DNA from: Campylobacter concisus
Lineage (GTDB): Bacteria; Campylobacterota; Campylobacteria; Campylobacterales; Campylobacteraceae
Direction of reading: 5' to 3'
Assembly: GCF_003048675.2 (NCBI RefSeq)
Contig: NZ_CP060707.1
Span: forward strand, 1 to 64,000
DNA length: 64,000 bases
The position numbers and the translations under genes were made by a program. The notes under the pieces were generated by a model. The model had not been told where the DNA came from, ran no database searches, and worked only from the letters and a program-made list of their open reading frames with translations. How positions within the stretch are numbered: the stretch's first letter is position 1; each line of letters starts with the position of its first letter. Below are positions 38,706-48,276 of the stretch, piece by piece.

Positions 38706-39227
38706 CTAAATTTTTACAAGAGAGCCCTGCAAAACCACGCTTGAATAGTAGTAAAAGCTGTAAAATAGCCTATCGTCATAGCTTAACTCATCTTGCTCGA
38801 TGATCTCAAGATACTTTGGCTCTAGCATTTGCTCCATTTTTGCAAGCGGCTTTGCATGCTCCATCTGCTCTACTTTCTCGCAAATTTCAAGCATAAGCTT
38901 AAAAAACTCTTCAAGCTTACGTGAGATAAATTTAGCTGCCTCGCCTTTTTCGTCTAGCGCACTTTTATAAATTCTCACCAAAAAAACGAGCGCAAATGGC
39001 GTAGCGTGCCAAAATGTCTCTTGATACTCGCACTGATCCATTATCTCATCAAGTAGCTCGCCAAGCTCATTTTCATCAAATTTAGAGCTTTTCAGAGCTT
39101 GCGAAAGGCTTTTTAAAATTTTATCAAAAAGCTCCGCCGTGCCGTAACTACAGCTTAGCCTCTCCCACGGCACGTCTTTTATCTTTAAATTTGCGATATA
39201 TTCTAAATTTTGCTCGTTCATCTGCAC
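38706..39227 (-). CDS. Hypothetical protein with immunity-like motif
   Basis: A 173-residue acidic soluble protein. The segment VPWERLSCSYGTAELFDKIL, with later ETFWHATPFALVFLV, resembles a motif that recurs in HEAT-like and bacterial immunity-type proteins, but I cannot name a family. No signal or membrane part. It is 22 bases upstream of nothing in its own direction except the spacer to the symporter; rarA lies 22 bases upstream of it. Function is unknown. Confidence 0.65.
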   Translation of the reverse strand: MQMNEQNLEYIANLKIKDVPWERLSCSYGTAELFDKILKSLSQALKSSKFDENELGELLDEIMDQCEYQETFWHATPFALVFLVRIYKSALDEKGEAAKFISRKLEEFFKLMLEICEKVEQMEHAKPLAKMEQMLEPKYLEIIEQDELSYDDRLFYSFYYYSSVVLQGSLVKI

Positions 39228-39249
39228 TCTTTTGAAATTTATCCTAAAT

Positions 39250-40434
39250 TTAGCCCTTTGATCTTATCTTTTCTAGCCACTCATTTAGCGTTTTTTCAAA
39301 GCCTATGCCCTTGCTTTTGTAAAAAACGAGCGGTATTTCTAGGTATTTTTGCTCGACCCAGCCGCCAAAATCATGCGGATAAAGGTAGTCTTTGCTCTCT
39401 TTTGTGTGGTTTTTTAGATATGGCGGGATCTTTAAAATTTCCTCGCTTTGCACGTATCTTAGTGCGGCATTTATCGCGTTGTAGCTGGAGTTTGACTTTG
39501 GCGAGCTGGCTAGATAGATGGCGCACTGAGCCAGTATGATCCTAGCCTCTGGAAAGCCTATATCTTTTACGATGCTAAGCGTGCTTGCGGCTAAATTTAG
39601 CGCATTTGGGTTTGCATTGCCGATGTCTTCGCTGGCAAATATCGCCATCCTTCTAGCGATAAAGTCAGCACTCTCGCCAGAGTCTATGAGCCTTGCAAGG
39701 TAGTATATGACGGCGTTTTCGTCGCTTCCACGCAGACTTTTTATAAAAGCGCTTGCTAGCTCGTAGTGTGTGTCGTCCTCTTTTGCTCCCTCTTTTAGGG
39801 CGTTTTGGCGAAGTGTTTTTAAATTTTCTAGGCTCACATTTTCATCAAGCGTGACGGCAAATTCGAGTAAATTTAGCATAGCTCTTGCGTCGCCGCCGCT
39901 ACTTTTAAAAAGATACTCCTTCGCCTCTTCATCTATGCTAAATGAAATTTGCTCTCTGATCTTGCCAAGAAGCTCCTCAAAATCGCCACTGCTAAGCGGT
40001 CTAAACTCAAAGAGCATCGAGCGGCTTCTGATGCCTGAGCTTAGCGTAAAAAAGGGATTTTCCGTGCTAGCGCCGATGACTAGGGCTTTGTAGTTTTCCA
40101 TGGGTATAAGCAGTGCTTCTTGCTGGGTTTTGCTAAGCCTGTGGATCTCGTCTATGAAAAAGAGTGGCTTATTTAGGGCGTTTTCGTAGTTTTTTAAAAT
40201 TTTGCGAAAGTCATCTATCTTTAAATTTCCGCCATCAAACTCGTAAAAGTCGTAGTTTGCGCCGCTTGCCACAGCCCTTGCAAAGCTCGTCTTGCCACAG
40301 CCTGCTGGACCATAAAATATGGAGTGCGGTATCTTGCTTGTGGCTATAAATTTTAAAAAGGCCGCTTTAACTGCTTTTTGGCCGCAAATTTCATCCAAGT
40401 TTTTTGGTCTAAACATCAGTGCAAGTGAGCTCAA
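39250..40434 (-). CDS. rarA: Replication-associated recombination protein RarA/MgsA
   Basis: AAA+ ATPase acting at stalled replication forks. Walker A GPAGCGKTS (42-50), Walker B FFIDEIHR and sensor segment GASTENPFF are clear. The C-terminal tetramerisation region has FIKSLRGSDENAVIYYLARL and MAIFASEDIGNANPNAL. 394 residues, slightly shorter than usual. It ends 22 bases before the following 173-residue gene and starts two bases after the flavin-binding gene. Confidence 0.94.
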   Translation of the reverse strand: MSSLALMFRPKNLDEICGQKAVKAAFLKFIATSKIPHSIFYGPAGCGKTSFARAVASGANYDFYEFDGGNLKIDDFRKILKNYENALNKPLFFIDEIHRLSKTQQEALLIPMENYKALVIGASTENPFFTLSSGIRSRSMLFEFRPLSSGDFEELLGKIREQISFSIDEEAKEYLFKSSGGDARAMLNLLEFAVTLDENVSLENLKTLRQNALKEGAKEDDTHYELASAFIKSLRGSDENAVIYYLARLIDSGESADFIARRMAIFASEDIGNANPNALNLAASTLSIVKDIGFPEARIILAQCAIYLASSPKSNSSYNAINAALRYVQSEEILKIPPYLKNHTKESKDYLYPHDFGGWVEQKYLEIPLVFYKSKGIGFEKTLNEWLEKIRSKG

Positions 40435-40436
40435 AT

Positions 40437-40967
40437 TTACTCCTTTACCGCTTTTGGCAAAATTTTGGCCTTTGCGCTAAGGCTCTCTATCTTTAGCTCG
40501 TAAATTTTCATATTTTTTAGCCCATACTCGGCCGCCACGTCAAAGGTGCTCATCGCGTAGGCGGTGTATTTTTGGCTGAGAATTTTTAAAATTTCATATC
40601 TTTTGGCTTCATCTGTCACTTCGTAGGCTCTTGTTTTTGCGATGGCGCTTTTGTATTCAGTCGTAAAGACCTTGCCGCCAAGCGCCTTGCCATCGTCTTT
40701 TATCATTTCTAGCTCGCTATCATTTAGATGTGGGACTTTGTTAAAGCTAACGCAGACAAACTCCACTTTTCGCCCATTTTGAAGCAGCTTTGCCTTGCTG
40801 CCTGCGCTCGCTCCATGCACAAAAATGCTCTCACCAACCCTAACAGGCGAGATAGGTACGCTAAAAATTTCTCCCTCATCATCCACGCATGAGATCACGC
40901 CATATTCGCAGTTATCGATGATCTCAAGCGCCTCTTCACGACTAAGCTCTCTATCTTTTCGCCTCAT
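40437..40967 (-). CDS. NimA-like flavin-binding protein
   Basis: Member of the pyridoxamine-5'-phosphate-oxidase-like family, close to 5-nitroimidazole reductase NimA. It begins MRRKDRELSREEALEIID and has CEYGVISCVDDEGEIFSVP and GESIFVHGASAGSKAKLLQ, which form the FMN-binding barrel. 176 residues. The substrate is unknown; drug inactivation is possible but not implied. It lies two bases upstream of rarA. Confidence 0.8.
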   Translation of the reverse strand: MRRKDRELSREEALEIIDNCEYGVISCVDDEGEIFSVPISPVRVGESIFVHGASAGSKAKLLQNGRKVEFVCVSFNKVPHLNDSELEMIKDDGKALGGKVFTTEYKSAIAKTRAYEVTDEAKRYEILKILSQKYTAYAMSTFDVAAEYGLKNMKIYELKIESLSAKAKILPKAVKE

Positions 40968-41046
40968 TTTTCATCCTTTTTTTGCAAAATATTTTAAAAT
41001 TTAAGTGCTTAAAGGCTAGTATAACGCAAAAATTTCAAGGAAAAAT

Positions 41047-41340
41047 ATGAAAAAATTTGCCATTTTTGCCCTTTTGCTGGGCGTAAATTTATTTGGTGCA
41101 AGCGAGGTTTGCAAGGAGTATGTCAAGCAAAGTAGGCTCTATCTTGACGAGCTTTATGCCAAAGAGAGCAAGAAGCTTGCGGGTGATGAGAAGGCGCTAA
41201 GGCTTTTTGAGCTTAAATTTGATGAGTTTAAGCAAAGACAAAGCGGCCAAGAGGCGATGATAATGCAAAATAACGACGAGAAATTTTGCAAAAGCGAGCT
41301 TGAAAAGGTAAATAAGCTTCTTAGTGAGCTTAAAAAATAG
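41047..41340 (+). CDS. Small exported hypothetical protein
   Basis: A 97-residue protein with a Sec signal (MKKFAIFALLLGVNLFGASE, cut after about residue 18). The mature part is helical and charged (Lys/Glu), with two cysteines that could pair. ATG follows TTTCAAGGAAAAAT. Stands alone, converging on ung. No family recognised. Confidence 0.7.
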   Translation: MKKFAIFALLLGVNLFGASEVCKEYVKQSRLYLDELYAKESKKLAGDEKALRLFELKFDEFKQRQSGQEAMIMQNNDEKFCKSELEKVNKLLSELKK

Positions 41341-41341
41341 C

Positions 41342-42034
41342 TCAAATTTTAGCGTTTAAGTCCCACTCGATGGGCGTTTTGCCGTGGTTTGCTAGGTAGA
41401 TATTTGCCTTTGAAAAGTGCCTGCAACCAAAAAATGCCCCACGAGCTAGCGGACTTGGGTGCGCTGCTTCTAAGATGAGGTGCTTGCTGGCGTCTATAAG
41501 CGGTGCTTTTGCCTTGGCTGGGTTGCCCCAGAGCATAAAAACTACGTTTTGTAAATTTTGGCTAATCTTTCTTATGACAGCGTCTGTAAAGCCCTGCCAG
41601 CCGAAGCTAGCGTGAGAATTTGCTATCCCAGCACTAACGCTTAAAGTTGAATTTAATAAAAGCACGCCTTGCTTTGCCCACTTTGTAAGATCGCCGCTAT
41701 TTGGCTCTTTTATGCCAAGATCGGCGTAAATTTCTTTGTAGATATTCACAAGGCTTGGTGGCACGCGCACACCACTTGGCACTGAAAAGCTTAGCCCCAT
41801 GGCTTGATTTGCGCCGTGATATGGGTCTTGGCCAAGGATGACGACCTTTACGGCGTGAAATGGCGTTAGATTAAATGCGTTAAATATAAGCCCGCTTGGT
41901 GGATAGACGACGCCAGCGCTCTTTGCTTTTAAGAAATTTTCTTTGATGCGTGCGAAATTTTCACTCAAAAAATCATCCTTTAGCACCTCTTTCCAGCTTG
42001 GCTCGATCTTTACGTCATCTAAATTTATCTGCAT
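41342..42034 (-). CDS. ung: Uracil-DNA glycosylase
   Basis: Removes uracil from DNA. Diagnostic motifs are VVILGQDPYHGANQAMGLSF (water-activating Asp) and HPSPLARGAFFGCRHFSKAN (catalytic His loop). 230 residues, normal. One base separates its end from the converging small gene, and the divergent YbaK-like gene starts 63 bases away. Confidence 0.96.
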   Translation of the reverse strand: MQINLDDVKIEPSWKEVLKDDFLSENFARIKENFLKAKSAGVVYPPSGLIFNAFNLTPFHAVKVVILGQDPYHGANQAMGLSFSVPSGVRVPPSLVNIYKEIYADLGIKEPNSGDLTKWAKQGVLLLNSTLSVSAGIANSHASFGWQGFTDAVIRKISQNLQNVVFMLWGNPAKAKAPLIDASKHLILEAAHPSPLARGAFFGCRHFSKANIYLANHGKTPIEWDLNAKI

Positions 42035-42097
42035 TTTCCTGCCCTTTTTTGGTTTTAGCGGTATAATTTTAACTAAATTTATCCAAAGGAAAGAGCT

Positions 42098-42673
42098 GTG
42101 TCAGAGCAAATTTTTAATAAAATCCACAACCTTCTTAGCAAAAATGGGGCTAAATTTAGAGTGATAGAGCATGAGAGCGCGAGAACTTCAGAGGAGGTTG
42201 CGAAGATAAGGGGCACGAAGATGAGCCAGGGCGCAAAGGCGCTGGTGTGCTCTATAAAAGGCATTGATGAAGCAAAATTTAGGCAAATTTTTAAAGATGA
42301 AAATGTGCTAGATGGCTACTTGCTAGATGACGAAAAACCAGCGATGAAGGCTGGTAAAATTTACTTGCTAGCGGTCTTACCAGCGGACGAGCAGGCTGAT
42401 CTCGACGCGCTTACGCAAAAATTTGATGGTAAAAAAGCAAGCCTTGCTAGCCCAGAGGAGGTTACGGCCTTGGCTGATTGCGTATTTGGCTCGGTTCCGC
42501 CATTTAGCTTTCATAAAAATTTACACCTTGTTGTGGACGAGAGCTTGCTAGAGCGAAACGAGGAGATCGCCTTTAATGCAGGTCTTCTTGATAGATCTAT
42601 CGTCCTAAATGCAAAAGACTACGCCAGGATAGTAAAGCCGGTGTTTGTTAAATTTGCAAAAGAAAAGTGCTAG
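42098..42673 (+). CDS. YbaK-like aminoacyl-tRNA deacylase domain
   Basis: A 191-residue single-domain protein of the YbaK/ProX editing family, which hydrolyses mischarged tRNA. The segments KFRVIEHESARTSEEVAKI and MSQGAKALVCSIKG (catalytic Lys), then FGSVPPFSFHKNLHLVVDE (GxxPPF/H motif), are typical. GTG 42098 follows AAAGGAAAGAG. The specific tRNA is unknown. Confidence 0.82.
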   Translation: MSEQIFNKIHNLLSKNGAKFRVIEHESARTSEEVAKIRGTKMSQGAKALVCSIKGIDEAKFRQIFKDENVLDGYLLDDEKPAMKAGKIYLLAVLPADEQADLDALTQKFDGKKASLASPEEVTALADCVFGSVPPFSFHKNLHLVVDESLLERNEEIAFNAGLLDRSIVLNAKDYARIVKPVFVKFAKEKC

Positions 42674-42692
42674 GCTAACCACTTCCTAGCAC
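42667..42692 (+). terminator. Hairpin at the end of the YbaK-like gene
   Basis: GTGCTAGG and CCTAGCAC form an eight-pair stem with a ten-base loop, overlapping the stop codon. No T-run follows, so it may stabilise the messenger or weakly terminate. Confidence 0.45.
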
Positions 42693-43014
42693 TAAATTAG
42701 TCGGGAGAAAAATGAATTTAAGTAATGCAAAGACGAGAAATTGCTAAATTCATTTCAGGAGCAAATATTATCAGTGGTAATATTAAAATATAATAAATTA
42801 TATAAATAAAATATGCTAAATTTAGGTATTTTTATAATTTTATATAAAAATATATATTTAATAATCCAAAAATTTTAGCTCAAATTTATCAAAATTTAAA
42901 AATAATTTATAAAAATTTGCTTAGCAAATATTAAGTTTAGCTTAAAGCCCATTTAGATAAAATCCTTAATCGTTCTTTTATCGTAAAAAAGACAATTTGA
43001 TATAAGGAAAAACA
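42693..43014. other. Spacer before thrS
   Basis: 322 AT-rich bases without a gene. TAAAAT at 42958-42963 is a possible -10 box for thrS, whose start follows ATAAGGAAAAACA. No T-box or other tRNA-sensing leader was recognised. Confidence 0.5.
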
Positions 43015-44835
43015 ATGAGCGATATCATCGCATACAAACTAAATGGCGAAATAGTCGATACTCAAAGTATCGCAGGGCGTGAGAGTAGTGCTGAGCCTAT
43101 CTATTTTGACAACTCAAAAGAGGCACTACACGTTATCAGACACTCCTGTGCGCACCTCATGGCACAAGCTATCAAGTCACTCTATCCAAAGGCGAAATTC
43201 TTTGTCGGACCAAACGTAGAAGATGGATTTTATTATGATTTTAGAGTTGATGATGAGGGCACTAAGCTAGGTGAGAGCGATCTAGCAGCGATCGAAGATA
43301 AGATGAAAGAGCTTGCTGAGAATAAATTTGACATAGTTAAAACCTGCTCAACCAAAGCTAATATGAGCGATAAATTTAAAGATGACGATCTAAAACAAGA
43401 GGTCTTAAAAAGAATTCCAGATGGCGAAGTGAGTAGCTACGCACAAGGCGATTTTGAAGACCTTTGCCGCGGACCACATGTGCCAAATACTAAATTTTTA
43501 AAATTCTTCAAGCTTACACGCGTGGCTGGTGCATATCTTGGCGGCGATGAAACACGCGAGATGCTAACTAGAATTTATGGCACAGCATATGCTGATAAAG
43601 AGAGCCTAAAAGAGCACATCCGCATCATCGAAGAGGCTAAAAAACGCGATCACAGAAAGCTTGGCGTCGAGATGAAGCTATTTACATTTGATGAAGAAGT
43701 GGGTGGTGGTTTGCCTATCTGGCTACCAAATGGCGGACGCTTAAGATCAAAACTAGAGCAGCTCTTATACAAAGCTCACAGAGATCGCGGCTATGAGCCA
43801 GTGCGAGGACCTGAGCTTTTAAAGGCTGATGTGTGGAGAAGAAGCGGCCACTACGCAAACTACAAAGAAAATATGTACTTTACAACGATCGATGAGACAG
43901 AGTATGGCATCAAGCCGATGAACTGCGTTGGTCACATCAAAGTTTATCAAAGTGACATCCGCTCTTACCGCGATCTACCGCTTAAATTTTTTGAGTACGG
44001 CGTGGTGCATCGCCATGAGAAAAGTGGCGTGCTTCACGGACTTTTCAGGGTTAGAGAATTTGCACAAGATGACTCACATATCTTTTGTATGCCAAGTCAG
44101 ATCAAAGAAAATATCCTAGAAATTTTAAAATTTGCTGGCACGATAATGGAAAATTTTGGTTTCCACTACGAGATGGAGATTTCAACCAAGCCAGCCAAAG
44201 CGATAGGTGGCGATGAAATTTGGGATACAGCTACAAAAGCGCTAAAAGAAGCCCTTGATGAAAATGGCTTTAAATACGGCATCGACGAGGGCGGCGGCGC
44301 ATTTTATGGACCAAAGATCGACATTAAGATCACTGACGCACTTAAGAGAAAGTGGCAGTGCGGTACGATCCAGGTTGATTTTAACTTGCCAGAGCGCTTT
44401 GATCTAGGCTACATCGACGCAAACAACGAAAGACAGCGCCCTGTAATGCTTCACAGAGCCTTACTTGGCAGTTTTGAGAGATTTATAGGAATTTTACTTG
44501 AGCACACTGCTGGCGAGCTACCATTTTTCATAGCGCCAACGCAAGTCGTCATCGTGCCTATTAGCGACGCGCATTTAGACTATGCAAAAGAAATTTCACG
44601 CGAGCTAAGAAAGATCAACGTCGATAGCGAGATCGCAAGTAAAAACGAGAGTTTAAATAAGAGAATAAGAACGGCAGAAAAACAAAGGGTGCCTATGATA
44701 GTCGTGCTAGGAGACAACGAAGTAGCGAACAAGAGCGTTGCGTTGCGCGACAGACAGGCTAGGACGCAGAGCGATATGAGCTTGGCGGAATTTATAAATT
44801 TAACGAAGGAGAAACTTAGTGAGGTACATTTTTGA
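43015..44835 (+). CDS. thrS: Threonyl-tRNA synthetase
   Basis: Class II synthetase charging tRNA-Thr. The editing domain shows [16 protein letters not shown] (zinc-type HxxxH) and the catalytic core [30 protein letters not shown] and [10 protein letters not shown]. At 606 residues it is short: only about 40 residues precede the HxxxH motif, so the usual N-terminal TGS domain is absent or reduced, as reported for related Campylobacter enzymes. The stop overlaps infC by four bases. Confidence 0.96.
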   Translation: MSDIIAYKLNGEIVDTQSIAGRESSAEPIYFDNSKEALHVIRHSCAHLMAQAIKSLYPKAKFFVGPNVEDGFYYDFRVDDEGTKLGESDLAAIEDKMKELAENKFDIVKTCSTKANMSDKFKDDDLKQEVLKRIPDGEVSSYAQGDFEDLCRGPHVPNTKFLKFFKLTRVAGAYLGGDETREMLTRIYGTAYADKESLKEHIRIIEEAKKRDHRKLGVEMKLFTFDEEVGGGLPIWLPNGGRLRSKLEQLLYKAHRDRGYEPVRGPELLKADVWRRSGHYANYKENMYFTTIDETEYGIKPMNCVGHIKVYQSDIRSYRDLPLKFFEYGVVHRHEKSGVLHGLFRVREFAQDDSHIFCMPSQIKENILEILKFAGTIMENFGFHYEMEISTKPAKAIGGDEIWDTATKALKEALDENGFKYGIDEGGGAFYGPKIDIKITDALKRKWQCGTIQVDFNLPERFDLGYIDANNERQRPVMLHRALLGSFERFIGILLEHTAGELPFFIAPTQVVIVPISDAHLDYAKEISRELRKINVDSEIASKNESLNKRIRTAEKQRVPMIVVLGDNEVANKSVALRDRQARTQSDMSLAEFINLTKEKLSEVHF

Positions 44836-45350
44836 GTAAGGAAAATGAAGTATTGCTCAATGAAGATATAAGGGCGAGAGAGGTAAGATGTGTAGGGGAT
44901 GATGGCACGGCATACGGTGTCATCTCAAGAGATGAGGCTTTAGAGATCTCAAATAGGCTTGGGCTTGACTTGGTGCTTATAGCGCCAGATGCAAAGCCGC
45001 CAGTTTGCAAGATAATGGACTATGGTAAATTCCGCTATCAGCAAGAGAAAAAGCAAAAAGAGGCTAAGAAAAAGCAAAAAACCATCGAGATAAAAGAGAT
45101 AAAACTCTCTGTCAAGATCGCCCAAAACGATATAAACTATAAGGTTAAACACGCAAGCGAGTTTTTGCAAGATGGCAAACACGTTAAATTTCGTGTATTT
45201 TTAAAGGGTCGCGAGATGAGCACCCCAGAGGCTGGCGTAGCCATGCTTGAGAAGGTCTGGGAGATGATCAAAGATGAGGCTGACCGCGACAAAGAGCCTA
45301 TAATAGAAGGTCGTTATGTAAATATGCTTGTAACTCCAAAAAAGGGTTAA
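44832..45350 (+). CDS. infC: Translation initiation factor IF-3
   Basis: Binds the 30S subunit and checks start codons. It starts at TTG 44832, with GAGG eight bases upstream, overlapping the thrS stop; a non-ATG start fits the known rare starts of infC, linked to autoregulation. 172 residues. [36 protein letters not shown] and [16 protein letters not shown] are IF-3 signatures. An IF-3 terminator follows. Confidence 0.95.
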   Translation: MSKENEVLLNEDIRAREVRCVGDDGTAYGVISRDEALEISNRLGLDLVLIAPDAKPPVCKIMDYGKFRYQQEKKQKEAKKKQKTIEIKEIKLSVKIAQNDINYKVKHASEFLQDGKHVKFRVFLKGREMSTPEAGVAMLEKVWEMIKDEADRDKEPIIEGRYVNMLVTPKKG

Positions 45351-45360
45351 ATTCTCACAA

Positions 45361-45386
45361 AGAGCAGGCTAGGGCTTGCTCTTTTT
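45361..45386 (+). terminator. Rho-independent terminator of thrS-infC
   Basis: AGAGCA and TGCTCT pair over a ten-base loop, followed by five T bases, ten bases after the infC stop. Confidence 0.8.
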
Positions 45387-45620
45387 CATTAAATTTTTAA
45401 TACAAAAACTCACAAATAACTATTTTCAAAAATTCTATCATTTTTATATATGCTAAATTTACGCCAGGGCGTTTGCGGTTGATGTGGCTTGCGGTTAAAT
45501 TTTGTAGGATGAATTTAGACGTAGCTTAAATTTAGTGGATTTTGATTTTTAATTGCTGGAGTTTAATACTTTTACATCACTTGTATAGACGTTGTGCTGA
45601 AAATAATCTAGGCAAATTGA
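45387..45620. other. Gene-free spacer after infC
   Basis: 234 bases before the degenerate repeats. AT-rich with AAATTTA words; no gene, tRNA or clear hairpin seen. Confidence 0.5.
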
Positions 45621-46176
45621 CTTTCTTGTGAGCTTGCAAATATTTAGTGTTTGCGTGGGTGTTTTAAACCAAATTTTGTCTAATTGCAGGCTAAACTTGG
45701 TAAGAAACTTTATTATTTGTAGCTTAAATTTATCAAATTTTAAATTCCCTTGTCCAAATTTGATTATCTTACTGTCGCTCGCAAAAGCGCTGTGTCTAAA
45801 ACTTCTTGTGAGTTTTAAATTTTGTTTTTTATATGCTTGCGTGAGTATTTGAGGCTAAATTTGGCAAAGAGAATATCGCTTTAATAAATACTTTTTACAA
45901 AAGCTTTGACTACTTTTGGTTTTATTTGATAAGCAAATTTGGTAAGAAACTTGATTATTTGTAGCTTAAATTTATCAAATTTTAATCTTTGCTTAGCAGA
46001 ATTTAATTATTTTGCTATAGCTAGCGTGGGTCACTTTATTGAAATTTGACCAAGCAAACGCAGCCTATTAGAGTAAATTTGAACTTCTTGTGAGCTTGTA
46101 AATTTAAATGCGGTGCGGGTGTTTTAAGCTAAATTTAGTAAGAAATTCGCTTGTTTGTAGTTTAAATTTATAAAAG
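45621..46176. repeat. Three-copy degenerate tandem repeat
   Basis: Two linked motifs recur in order. Motif B (CTTCTTGTGAGCTTG-like, then GCGTGGGTGTTTTAA) starts at 45621, 45801 and 46082. Motif A (GGTAAGAAACTTGATTATTT then GTAGCTTAAATTTATCAAAT) lies at about 45691-45743, 45934-45986 and 46130-46176; the first two copies of A differ at few positions. Spacing is not constant (about 180-280 bases). No open frame is conserved, so this is not a coding repeat. Origin unknown. Confidence 0.65.
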
Positions 46177-46179
46177 AGA

Positions 46180-46204
46180 ATTTAGGCTGGACGAGCCTAA
46201 ATTT
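46180..46204. terminator. Ten-pair perfect hairpin
   Basis: AATTTAGGCT and AGCCTAAATT with loop GGACG. It separates the repeats from the SUKH pseudogene. It could be the former terminator of that gene on the minus strand, where a T-rich stretch follows. Confidence 0.5.
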
Positions 46205-46510
46205 ACTAAATTTCATAAGCCGTTTCTTGTCAAAAAAGTGTTTTTTATCTGCTTGTGAAATTTTAGGTTTTGCTCGCTTTTTGGTAGGATTTTGTCATTT
46301 AGCCTTATTATGTCGAAGTTGCAAGTGCCATGAAATTTTTCGCTCGCAACGCATTTGCTGCAAATTTCTTCATCGCCAAGTAGTCACGCATAGACCGCAC
46401 CACTCGTGCAATCAAGCAAAAATATCCACGGATCACCCACAGCAAAAACTTTCAATTTTACTGGATGAGCCTTGCCATACCACCATTTGCCACTATATTA
46501 GCTCTTTTGA
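46205..46510 (-). pseudogene. Decayed copy of the 48.3 kb SUKH-type gene
   Basis: Aligns along about 300 bases with the intact gene at 48277-48849, same orientation. A 44-base block is identical (46385-46428 against 48467-48510), and similarity continues on both sides with substitutions and deletions. All frames are interrupted. The part matching the 5' third of the intact gene is not found. An unrelated frame on the plus strand at 46227-46550 is only a shadow of this remnant. Confidence 0.8.
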
Positions 46511-46731
46511 CAAAATTTCTATTAAATGCTCTAAAAAAGTGATCTGCTAGCCACCCTAATGAAATTTAACCAAGCTTCAAATTCACATCTGCCACACCAG
46601 CAAAAATTTGTCAAAACGAACACCGCATAAAATGCATAAAAGCAGCGTAAATTTGCTAGCTTACTAGTAAAGTTTGCCATATAAAAGGCAAAACACTTTT
46701 TTGGCTAAAAATCATAGCCTACCTTGTATCG
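46511..46731. other. Gene-free spacer before gdhA terminator
   Basis: Sequence with no gene or clear motif; may include unrecognisable remains of the SUKH copy. Confidence 0.4.
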
Positions 46732-46762
46732 ATTTACGTCCAAATTTAGCTTGGACGTAAAT
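46732..46762 (-). terminator. Terminator hairpin of gdhA
   Basis: ATTTACGTCCAA and TTGGACGTAAAT pair in a perfect 12-base stem with a seven-base loop, 25 bases after the gdhA stop. The T-run is weak. Confidence 0.65.
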
Positions 46763-46787
46763 TTACAAAACAAAGAGCCAAATTGGC

Positions 46788-48146
46788 CTACACATATCCT
46801 TGATCTATCATCGCATCAGCCACTTTTCTAAAGCCAGCGATATTTGAGCCAAGCACCAAGTTGCCCTCATCGCCAAACTCTTTACTCGTTTCGTAGCTTA
46901 GTTCAAAGATGTGGTTCATGATGCCATGAAGTCTGTGATCGACCTCCTCGAAACTCCACGAAGTCATACCAGCGTTTTGCATCATCTCAAGACCACTTGT
47001 TCCCACGCCGCCAGCGTTTGCTGCTTTTGCTGGAGCAAAGTGAAAGTCTTTTTGCGCAAGCATGAAATTTATCGCATCAAGCGTGCTTGGCATGTTCGCG
47101 CCCTCAGCCACGAAGCGGCAGCCATTTGCGTAAAGCACTTTTATGTCAGCTAGGTGAAGCTCGTTTTGTGTCGCACATGGGAAGGCTCCGTCGCATGGCA
47201 CGTCCCAGACGCCGTTTCTGCCCTCTTTGTATTCGCTCACGCTTACATATTTTGCATTTGGTCTAAATTTGGTGTATTCGCTAAGGCGAGCGCGTTTTAC
47301 TTCTTTTAGTTCTTTAAGCACCGCTAGATCGATGCCCTCAGCGTCATAGACATATCCGTTTGAGTCAGAGACGGTGATAGGCAGTGCGCCTGCTTGATAG
47401 AGCTTTTCGACTGTGTAGATGGCAACATTTCCGCTACCGCTGATGCTGCATTTTTTGCCTTCCAAGTCAAGTCCAGCTTTTTTTAGCATGTTTTGAGTGA
47501 AATATACTAGTCCGTATCCAGTAGCCTCTGTGCGCGCTAGGCTGCCACCCCAGTTTAGCCCCTTGCCAGTTAATATGCCATCAAACCTGCCAGTTAGCTT
47601 TTTATACTGACCAAACATATAGCCGATCTCTCTAGCGCCCACGCCGATGTCGCCTGCTGGCACATCCACGGTGTTGCCGATGTGGCGGTAAAGCTCACTC
47701 ATAAATGCTTGGCAAAAGCGCATTATCTCGCCCTCGCTCTTGCCCTTTGGATCAAAGGTGCTGCCGCCTTTTGCACCGCCGATATTTACGCCAGTGAGCG
47801 AGTTTTTGAAAATTTGCTCAAATCCAAGAAATTTTAGCACGCCAAGATCGACGCTTGGGTGGAGCCTTAGACCGCCCTTGTATGGGCCAACAGCTGAGTT
47901 AAACTGCACGCGGTAACCGTTATTTACCTTTGGTCTGCCATCATCGCCTGTGTATGTCACGCGAAAGATCACCGTGCGCTCAGGGATGACGATGCGCTCT
48001 AGGATCGCGTGTTTTTGGTACTTGCTCTCTCTTTTGATAAGCGGCTCTAGGCTGTTTAGAACCTCAGTCGCAGCTTGGACAAAGACGCCTTGACCTGGGT
48101 TGGTCTTCTTTATCCACTCCATCGTTTGTTCGATGTACTCGCTCAT
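46788..48146 (-). CDS. gdhA: NADP-dependent glutamate dehydrogenase
   Basis: Interconverts glutamate and 2-oxoglutarate plus ammonia. The hexameric family 452-residue form: catalytic Lys in GPYKGGLRLHPSVDLGVLKF, NIGGAKGGSTFDPKGKSEGE, VPAGDIGVGAREIGYMFGQ and SGSGNVAIYTVEKL (nucleotide site). It is a single gene between a SUKH pseudogene and an intact SUKH gene. ATG 48146 follows AAAAAGGAGCAAAA. Confidence 0.96.
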   Translation of the reverse strand: MSEYIEQTMEWIKKTNPGQGVFVQAATEVLNSLEPLIKRESKYQKHAILERIVIPERTVIFRVTYTGDDGRPKVNNGYRVQFNSAVGPYKGGLRLHPSVDLGVLKFLGFEQIFKNSLTGVNIGGAKGGSTFDPKGKSEGEIMRFCQAFMSELYRHIGNTVDVPAGDIGVGAREIGYMFGQYKKLTGRFDGILTGKGLNWGGSLARTEATGYGLVYFTQNMLKKAGLDLEGKKCSISGSGNVAIYTVEKLYQAGALPITVSDSNGYVYDAEGIDLAVLKELKEVKRARLSEYTKFRPNAKYVSVSEYKEGRNGVWDVPCDGAFPCATQNELHLADIKVLYANGCRFVAEGANMPSTLDAINFMLAQKDFHFAPAKAANAGGVGTSGLEMMQNAGMTSWSFEEVDHRLHGIMNHIFELSYETSKEFGDEGNLVLGSNIAGFRKVADAMIDQGYV

Positions 48147-48276
48147 TTTTGCTCCTTTTTCCTTTTTTTGTAGTTAAATATTAGCTCGGCTAGAAAAAAT
48201 TTTTATTTAAAGATATTTTAATATTTTTATTTTAGGCAATGAGTGTTACATATCGAAACTAAATTTATAAAATTTA

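Noticed and set aside
45628-45852. Plus-strand frame of 74 codons in the repeat zone
   Set aside because: Lies in degenerate repeats, is not conserved between repeat copies, and has no ribosome site.
46227-46550. Plus-strand frame of 107 codons, Cys/His-rich
   Set aside because: It is the opposite strand of the decayed SUKH copy; the Cys/His content is an artefact of that. The minus-strand similarity explains the sequence.
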